Positions 35,200 to 46,124 of a DNA stretch of 64,000 bases are shown piece by piece. The notes beneath the pieces were generated by a model. The model had not been told where the DNA came from and searched no databases. It saw only the letters and a program-made list of their open reading frames with translations. Source of the DNA: Haliotis asinina (lineage: Eukaryota > Mollusca > Gastropoda > Lepetellida > Haliotidae); assembly GCF_037392515.1 (NCBI RefSeq), contig NC_090285.1, forward strand, positions 6,943,501 through 7,007,500, in the 5' to 3' direction. The translations under genes were made by a program, and so were the position numbers. Each line of letters opens with the position of its first letter. The stretch's first letter is position 1.

Positions 35200-35960
35200 C
35201 ACTCTCTGACCCAGAGCTGCACCCAAATCAGTGTAGCGATAGTGTTGTAACTCTGTGGGACGTTTACGGAAGTAGTGGCGGACATAGCAGATCCTGTACA
35301 CCCACTACCCCGAGCACAACTCAGGTCCTGATGACTTCATAATACATTTAGGCCGTAGCGGTTCCTCATACTCATTATTTCCCTAACTGCCTAGCCCTCC
35401 CCACAATGCTTATACCCAGGCTAGCAAGTCTAGATTTCTCCAGGTTCAGAATGCTCCACCTCACTGGGGCTCCTTTCCAGTTTAAATGGGTTTAATGGTC
35501 ACCATCAAACTCATATATATTCAAAAACCGAGCGTTAGTCTAAATGGGTACCTAATATTCTGCTTTCACTATGGTACAGACAATGGGTTCACCCGGGGGG
35601 TACACTTAACCCCAAAGTGACAGGCGAGTTCACAGGTAAGGTGGGAGAGTCCACATGTATCGTCCCATAGGATCTGTTAGTGGTGTGGACGACCCATGTA
35701 CGGATGCACGGTTCTATCTGGGGATCTAGATATTAAGGTACCTGTACTAAAGATCAGATACCATTCCCCAAAAGGTAGGGCATATTGAATTACAAGATTG
35801 ATATAATGCGAAAGATGAAGCCAAGGCGGAAAGAAAAGAAGAGAAATTAAGTTCAGATGGGAGAATTTATTCCATTCCTTTGGTAATGTATAATCTGTAT
35901 GAATATATTACTTTCTCCTATATGCATTGGCATTGGCTAGTGGTATGATTGCAAAATGAA
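35200..35960. other. No gene seen
   Basis: Mixed-composition DNA with no open frame of note and no recognised repeat. Confidence 0.45.
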
Positions 35961-35974
35961 ATATCTGCTACTTT

Positions 35975-36720
35975 TTGATTGGTATATCTACCGCGTCATA
36001 TCGTATTTTGTCTACAGTACAGTAATTTGGAATATATTTACCACACTACCCTTTATTTATCCGACAGTAACATTACTATAGGGAATATGTATTGTTTTAA
36101 ACTATATTTACCATTATTGACTATACATGTATTTGTCGTTTATTTACCAGACAGCGCTGACTACAGTAACCGCTGATAACTATATTTGCCTGTCTGACCA
36201 GTAGTTATAGACTATATTCACCGTTTGAAACTCTATTTACCCGACAGTACCAGTTCCGCAGAATACTTGTACCGCAAGCCATAACAGATTTTCCCAGACA
36301 GTACCGGTACTGTAGACCATATTTAAACTGTATCTTGAACTGTATTCACATTGAAGTGCCGTAAATGCTCTACTGTAATCACTGTAAACTGTATTTGTCT
36401 ATCTGACCAGTAATATAGACTATATCCGCCTTTCAAAACTTTAATTACCCGACAGTACCAGCACTTTAGAATACTTATACCACTTTAAACATTTTTTCCT
36501 GTTAGCACCGGTACTTTAGACTATATTTACCGTCTTGAACTGTATTCACATTGAAGTGCCGTAAATGCACTACTGTAATCATTGTTAACTGTTTCTGCCT
36601 GTCTGACCATTAATTATAGACTGTATCAACCGTTTAAAACTACATTTGTCAGATAGTACCAGTACTATTAGCTATATTTACCGTTATAAAGTGTATTTGC
36701 CTGACAATGCTCCTATCCTC
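35975..36720. repeat. About 200-bp higher-order repeat, 3-4 degenerate copies
   Basis: TGTATTCACATTGAAGTGCC recurs exactly 200 bases apart (36341, 36541). Each copy also holds GACCAGTA.TATAGACTATAT and GACAGTACCAG.AC blocks, hinting at shorter internal subunits. Confidence 0.75.
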
Positions 36721-37344
36721 CCTCGCCAGGCAGTGCAAGCTACAGCAAACAGTGGGTCACTTGTACGGAGTTTGACCAGCTTTCGGTAATCCTTGCCTGA
36801 GCACTAATGATTAGGGATTGCTTGAGAGTCGTTCTCCGCATCACAATGAAGACGAAGTCATATTATTAGCCATTGATATGAGGTTCGCTTCATAATTTAT
36901 GACATCCCTGTCACTTTACTTAGTTTCCTCACACACGCATGGCTGTTATGCTTTTCCCCCTCTGCTAGATCGGCACAGCTGATTGCAGTAGGCAGACAAT
37001 CATCTCACAGTGACCGCTCGTCCCTGGGGTCTCGTGTAAACGGCTGTACAAAACGTCGGCTTCATCCCTCGTCTTCCATTGACTGTCTTCACCTCTCACC
37101 CTGCATCTACCCGGAGTTACTAGTATTCGGGTCTCATGTGGAGTTTGGTTAACTAGTGACTCTCGCCAAAGAGAGATTGTATACAGTAGTGTTTCATTTG
37201 ATAGCGATCGTGCGTCTGTGTTCGAATCCCCTGTCCTCGGAAGCCTGTTTATTCAGTGACGAAAACATATTGTTTTTAAACAGAGCCCCAGCCTCGCTGT
37301 TACGTGAAGCCCCATACATATTTGATCAGCGTTCTATCTAGCTG

Positions 37345-37664
37345 GTAGGTGAGCATCGGAACCGCTCGCCAAACGCCGGCGCCCACCTGGCTCAGGTAGA
37401 AGCAGACGACATTCAACGCAGACGACACAATGCTGGATCTGACACTTGTGGCCTCCACGCTTTAGGACGCAGGAGACACGGGTTGATGACTACAGTCCGC
37501 TGGAATACGATCAGGGATGGGTTGATAGGCAGATTAAAGCTCGTACCCGAGAAAACTCTTTACCGTCAGTTTAACAGCACTGACGTTGAAGTAGTATTGA
37601 TCTGGATTTGTGGAAAATTCAATATACTGGAAAGTTCGCCTATGGTGACATTTATCCGTATTTG
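37345..37664 (+). other. Candidate 5' noncoding exon of the glutamate receptor
   Basis: Less AT-rich, nonrepetitive sequence ends in CGTATTTG|GTAAGTATG, one of the strongest donors in the window. The next strong plus-strand acceptor in use is the one before the receptor start (TTTTCTTTTCAG at 45311). The 5' limit is unknown; the link is inferred. Confidence 0.28.
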
Positions 37665-39127
37665 GTAAGTATGTGTGTGTGTACATACCAGTACACAAAA
37701 TGGTCGCGCGCGTTCAGTAGTTCGATTCATGGATTTTATGTGTGATTAAAGACACGGACGTTGTCATTCCTCCGAGGTGTTGTTTTCGATACCTTTTTCG
37801 AGTATTTGTGTACACCCATAGTGGATATTGTGTTGTGTTAAAGACGAATGAAAAATGGCAGATTGTCATCGACCAATACGACCACTATCAGAATGTGGAT
37901 TATACATTTACCAGAACGTCGCTCGGATATTTTTAGTACCAGTATGTATTTATAAACATATCTATAACAATGGTTTGTCTGAAGTCCCTTTCTGTTGGTG
38001 AATGTTTAATCGTGTCAGCTGTTTGTGTCGGTGTTGTGATGTCTCAGTGATATAGCGTTCGGCATGTATATACAAATCATCCATTGTCGCCTCTCGCAGA
38101 TTTGTAGCGCACGATGTTGCTGCAGACCTACTGCTGTATATGGTTTTCGACGTCACGGAAGCTGTTGACGGTTGCTTCACATACAGTCATTAATTATTTA
38201 CAAAAGCATCATATATAGTACAGCAAGATCACAACTTTCCCCCGATGTATTTCACGTGGAATTACAAACTCTAACACGAGGCCATATTACGTGTGAAATA
38301 TTTATACTGCAATCTTTTTTCAAAACACAGCATTCGCAGCCACTAAGAACTTACTCGTATGAGGTTTTGAAACATTTATGATTCTTCAGTATATTTTTTA
38401 TGTTGTATATCCTTTATACTGAAGCGTTTGTTTCATAAACTGTGCAGAAATACTGTTTCCGTGAAGTCAACTCTTTGCTGACATTAGGACGCGACCATGT
38501 GATAAGACGACCCCGCAAGCTATATTTTATGCACTCGTATATTTACACAACTGTACTATGATTACATAGCAGCCCAGCTATATAAGGGGACCTGCTGAGT
38601 CACAAATGTGAAAGAAAACCTTTTTTTCTAAAATGTTTGTTATGATTGGTAAGTAAACTTGGCAAACGTTCCACCATAGATGTCAGATCATGCATGACTT
38701 TGAACCACTGTGGGTACAGATGTCCTCTTACACCGGATGCACCCCCGGCAATGCGGCGTCACAAGTAAGCCCCCGAGGACGCCCACGGTGACCCTGAAAC
38801 CCGGTAACAGGTATGTGTGGGACAATGCCCAGACCTACCTAGACGAGCCTCTTTCTACCTTACACACCCCTTAATTATTGTTAGAGGGTGCTTGGTAATT
38901 GGGTAATAAAGTTCCTTGTACATACGTTTGTGTAAAAGATGAAATCGTTGACTGTCCCGAGGAACGTTGGCAGCAACATACTCTGGTGTAGTCTCTCGAT
39001 GTAGTGTAGTGGTGTAGTGCTATTGGAGCACCTGTTCGCTGTTATTTGATACATCTTTGTAAATCGACACGGGAGTATTGATGTCTTATTAGATTGATAA
39101 CCATGTACGAAATGATTTCAGCATAAT
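37665..39127. other. No gene seen (possible receptor intron)
   Basis: A short GT run at 37672-37682 follows the candidate donor. Otherwise no repeat or coding signal. Confidence 0.4.
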
Positions 39128-39139
39128 CTTTGCTGTAGG

Positions 39140-39391
39140 TCCCGGGGTAGAATAGGCCTTCAGCAACCCATGCTTGCCATAATAGGCGACTGTGCTTGTC
39201 GTAAGAGGCGACTAACGGAATGGGTGGTCAGGCTCGCTGACTTCGTTGACACATGTCATCGGTTCCCACTTGCGCAGATCGATGCTCATGTTGTTGATCA
39301 CTTGATTGTCTGGTCCAGACTCGATTATTTACAGACCGCCACCATATAGCTGGAATGTTGCTGAGTGCGGCGTAAAACTAAACTCACTCAC
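39140..39391 (+). repeat. SINE family 1, full-length copy with 11-12-bp target duplication
   Basis: TTTGCTGTAGG flanks it on both sides (39129-39139, 39392-39402). Starts TCCCGGGGTAGAATAGGCC, contains GGCTCGCTGACTTCGTTGAC and TGTCTGGTCCAGACTCGATT, and ends GCGGCGTAAAACTAAACTCA plus CTCAC. Serves as the family reference here. Confidence 0.92.
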
Positions 39392-39679
39392 TTTGCTGTA
39401 GGACTTGTGTACTCTGTTGAGTAGTTAGTGCAACGTGTGCTTGTTACGTCGAAGAGTTTGGTTTGGTTTACTACAAGGGTAGTCTGTGTAAGCCTGAATA
39501 TATTCCTTATGTTCTTGCCTGTCATATGTCTTCATATACTTTGTAACATTGTGGAGAATGTGACCCCGAATAATCTACGTGAATTATGTTCTGAGATGGA
39601 GTCACATTTATGACTGTGTCTGTCCAAGGACTGTACCAATGTTCTTGTGATTGACTGACTGCCCCAACCGCCCTTCCAT

Positions 39680-40960
39680 TCCTTCACTCCATCATTCGGT
39701 CAATTACTCATCCGCTGACTGTCAGACTGTCGCACTTATCCACTCATTCACTCTCTCACTTATCCGCCGACTCACTGATTTAACTATTCACTCACTCATT
39801 CACTGATCCACTCACCCATCTGCTGACTGACTGACTCATCCGCTGACTAATTGAATGACTCACACACTCACTGACACTCACACTCAATTATCTGTTGACT
39901 GACTCACTCATCCACTGACTGACTGACTTATCCACTCACTGGTCCACTCACTTGTCTGTAGACTGAATCACTCATCTGAGAATCACTCACTCATTCGCTG
40001 ACTGACTGATTCACCCACTCACCCAATGACCCACTCACTCATCTGCTGACTCTCCGACACAATCATCTGCTGATTGACTCACCCACTCACTCGCTCACTG
40101 ACCCACTCACCCACGGACCCACTCACTCATCCATTGACTTACCCGTTCACTCACTGACCCACTCTCCCATCTGCTGGGTGACTCACTCATGGGTTGACTG
40201 ACTGACTCATCCACTCACTGATGCATTCACTCACTTATCTGTAGACTAAATCACTCATCTGCACACTCACCCATCCGCTTAATGACTGACTGACTGATTC
40301 ACCCACTCACCCATCTGCTAACAGACTCATCCACTCACTGATCCACTCACTGACTTATCTGTAGACTAATTCACTCTTCTGTTGACCCACCCACTCATCC
40401 GCTTACTGTCTGACTGACTGATTCACCCACTCACACAATGTCCCACTCACTCATCTGCTGACTCTCCGATTCACTTATTCATCTGCTGACTGACTTACCC
40501 ACTCACTCGCTCACTGGCCCACTTACTCATCCGCTGACTGACTGACTAACTCACTCATCTACTGATTGACTGACAGGCTGACTGACTCACTTATCTGTTG
40601 ACTGATTGACTGACTCATGCTTTGACTGACTGACTCATCCGCTTATTGATTGGCTGGCTTACTGACTCACTTATCTGCTAACTGGCTGACTCACTTACTC
40701 ATCGGCTGACTAACTAACTGACTCATCCACTCAAGACTTACTCATCGGCTGACTGATTGACTCATCTACTCGCTCACTGACCCCCTCACTCACTCATCTG
40801 CTGACTGACTGACTAATTCATCCACTGACTGACTGACTGACTGACTGACTCACCCACCTACTCATTCGCTGACTGACCCCCCCCCCATCACCCCCCCACA
40901 CACACACACAACACCCCCAGACACACCTAGAAGCTCACTCACCCTACTCATCCGCTACCG
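39680..40960. repeat. Degenerate CTGA/CTCA-rich minisatellite
   Basis: Irregular runs of GACTGACTGACTCATCC, CACTCACTCATCTGCTGACT and similar words over about 1.3 kb. It ends in a C-run and a short CA repeat near 40878-40905. The word resembles the SINE tail (ACTCACTC) and may have grown from one. Confidence 0.85.
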
Positions 40961-41744
40961 GAGAGGTTTCACAAGCGCATGGGGAGATAACCAACAAATA
41001 ATGTTACATGTAATTCAATCCTGAGTTCAAATCCCACTATTGACCGACCGGAGACTTTTCTGTGCGCGGAAATCTAGCAGGACGTTATTGCCCATTGTTG
41101 TCTGAAATTGGACACAAATGAAGTACGGAGCTTGATGTGTGAGTTATTTGTGGCTCTGGTTAAGACACAACAATCCCCTGGGTATCGCACAAGAGACGTC
41201 TCACACAAGACGAACAGATCACCGCGAGCATGCGCTGACGTATCTCAGTAACCTAAATAATCCACTTTTCTGTACAAACTCAACAATTTTCATTACTTAC
41301 ACCAAAAGGCAAATCTGAAGCGTCCTCTCCAAGGATCTATGTGCCCATACCCTAAAACATAAAACGCTAATCGCCATTACCACGAGTAGAGTTCTGGATG
41401 TTAGGCGGATGTAAAACCGGGACTATAAAGTGGTAATAAACTAGGTGAGATTCCTGTTTGTTATCGTCAGTCACGACATGGCTTCTGTTACTCGGATGAA
41501 AGAAGATTCCATCATGCGAAGGAAATCGTTTGTCGAATTATTTATTTTGAAGATACTATGCCTTTTAACGTCATCTTATCGTAACTGCATTTCCGTCTTA
41601 TGTCGACTACGACCCACGAGCATTTCATTATTGAGGATGCTAAGTGCATTGCTGTGTTCGCAGCCCATCTGGGCTCGGACTGGAACTAGATTAGCGGTGG
41701 CGTTACAAAATGTATCACTTAGCTTACGCGTACAACAGACCAGT

Positions 41745-41860
41745 GAAATTTGAGGCGGTTCAGAGTTGCGCCCCTTTGAAGGACAGGACACCTAATATTG
41801 CAGTTCGAATCCCAGTTCGCCTGAATATGTTTCTGGGATTTGACGTTGTCATTAACTGTG
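41745..41860 (+). repeat. Possible third tRNA-derived SINE family, second copy
   Basis: GTTCAGAGTTGCGCCCCTT then GCAGTTCGAATCCCAGTTCG (B-box-like) parallels 35045-35160 reversed. Confidence 0.33.
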
Positions 41861-42454
41861 CACGTGTCACTGTCTACTTTGTCCTCACTGACCCTGCCGT
41901 CGTGGATTATTTGGTTCAAACATCATCATCAGTGAACCTCTTGTTATCATCACCTATCACGTTACTATAGACGACATTGTCATCACTGTCAGCGTAGTTA
42001 TTGACTACTTTGTCATCACTGATCCAATGCTATTGACTACATTGTCATCACTGATCCCGCTGCTATTGATTTCATTGTCATTACTAACCCTGTAGCACTG
42101 TGAATGTTGGTATAATCTATTCCATAGTTTTTTCTTCGTTATCATTTATCGGTATCGTTAACTATGTGTGACTATTATCGTCACTGTCTCTAATGCCACC
42201 TATTACCACTGTATCGAATGGCGCTTTTTAGCACTGTTTTCGGTGCTTGTGAAACCATGTGTTACCATTATCTAACTGTTTCTGAAGCCATGTATTACCA
42301 TCGTCTTCACTGTCCCTAATCACATGTTTTACGTTTCAGAGTTTCACGTTCTTCATTATTTCTGAAGCCGTGCATTAGCATTGTCTTCGTTGTTCCTGAA
42401 GTCATATATTACCTTTGTCTCAACTGTTCCTGAAACCACGTATTACCATTGTCT

Positions 42455-43290
42455 TCACTGTCCTTAATGACGTGGTTTAGCATTGTCTTTGCTGTTCCTG
42501 AAGTCATGTATTACCATTGTCTTCACTGTCCTTAATGACGTGGTTTAGTATTGTCTTCGCTGTTCCTGAAGTCATATATTACCATTGTCTTAACTGTTCC
42601 TGAAACTGTGCATTACCATTGTCTTCACTGTCCTTAATGACGTGGTTTAGCATTGTCTTCGCTGTTCCTGAAGTCATATATTACCATTGTCTTAACTGTT
42701 TCTGAAACTGTGCATTACCATTGTCTTCACTGTCCTTAATGACGTGGTTTAGCATTGTCTTCGCTGTTCCTGAAATCATGTATTACCATTGTCTTAACTG
42801 TTTCTGAAACTGTGTATTACCATTGTCTTCACTGTCCTTAATGACGTGGTTTAGCATTGTCTTCGCTGTTCCTGAAATCATGTATTACCATTGTCTTAAC
42901 TGTTCCTGAAACCACGTATTACCATTGTCTTCACTGTCCTTAATGACGTGGTTTAGCATTGTCTTCGCTGTTCCTGAAATCATGTATTACCATTGTCTTA
43001 ACTGTTTCTGAAACTGTGTATTACCATTGTCTTCACTGTCCTTAATGACGTGGTTTAGCATTGTCTTCGCTGTTCCTGAAATCATGTATTACCATTGTCT
43101 TAACTGTTCCTGAAACCACGCATTACCATTGTCTTCACTGTCCTTAATGACGTGGTTTAGCATTGTCTTCGCTGTTCCTGAAATCATGTATTACCATTGT
43201 CTTAACTGTTCCTGAAACCACGTATTACCATTGTCTTCTCTGTCCTTAATGACGTAGTTTAGTATTGTCTTCGCTGTTTCTGAAACTGTG
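42455..43290. repeat. 102-bp higher-order minisatellite
   Basis: Units of 102 bases each contain three related 31-37-base subunits starting ATTACCATTGTCTT or AGCATTGTCTTCGCTG. GACGTGGTTTAG recurs at 102-base steps (42641, 42743, 42845...). One early unit is 68 bases, lacking a subunit. Looser copies extend from about 42110 to 43460. Confidence 0.88.
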
Positions 43291-44559
43291 CATTACCATT
43301 GTCTTCACCTTTTTTAAACCCGTGTATTACAAATTTTTCACTGTTTCTGAAGCCGTCTATTACCAATTTCTTCACTGTAATTAAGACCGGTTTTGTACAA
43401 CTGTCCCTAATGTCGCGTATTATCACCGTCTTCACTGTCACTGATGCCAAGACAATGATAATACTTGACAAAGAAACAGTGGAGACAAATGTAATCAGTG
43501 TCTCCACTGTTCCTTTGCATGTATTGTCATTGTCTTCACTGAGCCAGATGCTGAGTATTAGCATGTCTGCATCGCCCCAGTTTCTGTCCACCACTTTCTT
43601 AATTGCTCCTACGAGTCAGCAATTTGTTATTCTCGTTCTTGTACTCTTAAACCTCTATGCTCGTCAGTACAGTATGTCTTTGTGTACTAATGCATTCACC
43701 CTCAGGTCGAGAACCCAGACAGTGTAGAAGGGGGCCATGTGTGAGGCATTGTTTTTGTGCGATCATTAGCTGTTAGATTTGAGTTAGCAGATGTCAGCGT
43801 GGGATTTCCAATTGCCTGAATTGCCTTTTAGCAAAGTCAACCTTTAAAATCATGTACACACGCTGCCAAGAGTGTTCTGCCGGGCACCGCTGTCAATAAA
43901 TGTTGAATGACGATGTGCTGGATGTCCACCAGTGGAACCAACTGTCGTATACTGGCCAAGAATAGTTAGGGATAATTGTAAATTTAGAAATTATGAATAA
44001 TGATGCATTTATTAATTGACATACTGATGAAATATCAGTAATATAAATACCAATACCCCTATCATATTTTGTCCAGTATATTACCCCTCCGAATGTCACC
44101 ATACACAGTGTTTAGATGGAAAGAGAACATCAACTCTGTGTCTCGTTGGATCCGGCTGTCTGCTGAGAATGTATTCACGATCGCTAATGTATTGGTATGT
44201 TTGTTACAACATACTGACGGACCGAAATAAACCTCATTAAACGATGGGAATAAATGTAATTACCATATTCTTGTTTTTGTGCGACGGTAATTAAAGGTAA
44301 CTGACACCATTTTCAACATATGTTTCTTCCCCGTTTCAATCCGGGAAGAAATGTACATGTAGAGGTTGATGCTAAAACCTTAAATTAAGTACCTGCTTCG
44401 TTTTATTGTCCCCGTGTTAAAATATTTGAAAAGAAATAGCACCACCAACCTCACATCCCAATTATTGAACGACTGACTCGTTGCTCCCAGTGAGTACCCC
44501 GACCACCATATATGGAAATGTGTATAAATCCATTGAATCATTTAAAAAAGCTGTATAGT

Positions 44560-45080
44560 CCCATTGTTTCATTATCAAAAGGTTGCATCTTTCCACTGTC
44601 TTAACCTTTGAGGTTGTATTGTCATATTGTCTTTAAGGTGTTGTTGTAATGTACAATTGTCTTGACACTGGCGATCGGCTTGTGTCGAGCTGTACTGCAA
44701 CATTGTCATGACTTATTTTGCATTGTCCGACTGTTTTTAACTACCGTGTTGTATTGCAGCATGGTTTTAACTGTCATGCTGAATTGTCAAATTGTCATAA
44801 CGCTTGTGTTGTATTGCCAATTATCATAACTGTCGCATCGTACTGTCCCACAACCTCAGCTGCTGTGTTGTATTAATCCAGTGTTAACAATGTTGTGTCG
44901 TATTGTTCTATTGTCTTAACTGTATTGGACTTCCCACTGTCATCACTATCCCATTGTACAGACCCACATTCCTAACTACCGTGTTGTATTGACCCATGGT
45001 CTTAACTGTCATGTTCTATTGTCACATTACCTTAATCACGTTGCTGTTTACTATGGTTGTTTTAACTGTCGTGTTGTTTT
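44560..45080. repeat. Degenerate 30-40-bp repeat
   Basis: Words such as GTCTTAACTGTC and GTGTTGTATTG recur at irregular 30-40-base spacing. They are related in wording to the 102-bp array upstream. Confidence 0.6.
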
Positions 45081-45353
45081 GTTCCGTTGTTTTAACCCCT
45101 GGGACAGTTCCTTGCCGCGGTTGCTGCATTATTCACGTCAAGGCAGCATGAGTGTCACCCTACACACAATTCCTTTATAATCTTACTGAATTTATTATAT
45201 CGACATTTCCAGTCAATACCCAAGGAAGAAGAGTCCATCGCGTCTTCAGAAAATTATCCCTTTTGGTTACGTGATTGCCGGGTAATTATATTTCATTGAT
45301 TTTCTTTTCAGGGCCCGTCACGATCTGCTGATTACGGACACGGAAAGAGTAAA

Positions 45354-45410
45354 ATGCATTAAGATCATGATGAGTGTGGAAGTCAGTTATGTAACATGGT
45401 GATTCTATGA
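45354..45410 (+). promoter_or_regulatory. Cluster of upstream ORFs before the receptor start
   Basis: The 5' leader after the acceptor at 45311 holds four short ORFs: 45354-45362 (2 codons plus stop), 45367-45402 (11 codons), 45389-45394 (ATG-stop) and 45396-45410 (4 codons). The stop of the last overlaps the ATG at 45407 as ATGA. This layout commonly restrains translation or allows reinitiation. Confidence 0.55.
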
Positions 45411-46124
45411 ATAGTAGCTCTACTGACCACGAAGACAGGCGGATGATGACAGATGGACACGCTAAGACTTGGGTAGGTTTGGGGGTGTACTTCATCCTGG
45501 CCTATCTCTGTCTGGATACGGTGACGTGCGTAACGCCACAATACAGCGCGCGTATCGAGGGCGACGTCATCCTCGGCGCGTTGTTTTCCATCCACCATAA
45601 ACCTCCTTCCGCAACGGCCTACTCTCGTACCTGTGGTAAGATACGGGAACACTATGGTATCCAGAGGGTCGAGACCGTCCTTATGACACTGGATGAGATC
45701 AACGCCAATGACAACATTCTTCCTGGTGTCATCCTGGGCTGTGACATCCGGGACTCCTGTTGGTATTCCGCCATTGCTCTGGAACAGAGCATCGACTTCA
45801 TCAAGGACGCCATTGCCAGTAAGACAGAGCAGAGTGGGAGGTCGAACGGTGGCAATCAGTCAAGTGGGTGTAAAGATGGCAACCTGCAACCAATTGCCGG
45901 CCTCATAGGTCCTGGGTCAAGTGAAGCGAGTATACAAGTCCAGAATCTGCTTCAAATTTTCAACATTCCCCAGATAGGTTACTCCGCTACAAGTATGGAC
46001 CTTAGCAACAAGCTGCATAAATATTTTCTGCGAGTTGTCCCCCCTGACAACTATCAGGCTCAGGCACTGGTGGATATTGTACTTCACTTCAACTGGACTT
46101 ATATCTCAACTATAAATTCAGACG
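45407..46124 (+). CDS. mGluR exon 1 (coding)
   Basis: The exon itself begins at 45312 after TTTTCTTTTCAG; donor TCAGACG|GTGAGT. Codes the signal peptide and lobe 1 of the ligand domain through [12 protein letters not shown]. ATGs at 45407, 45443 and 45446 are in frame; only the last has A at -3. Confidence 0.9.

Noticed and set aside
41445-41970. Overlapping plus-strand frames near 41.4-42.0 kb
   Set aside because: They run across tRNA-like repeat sequence, and no motif was recognised.
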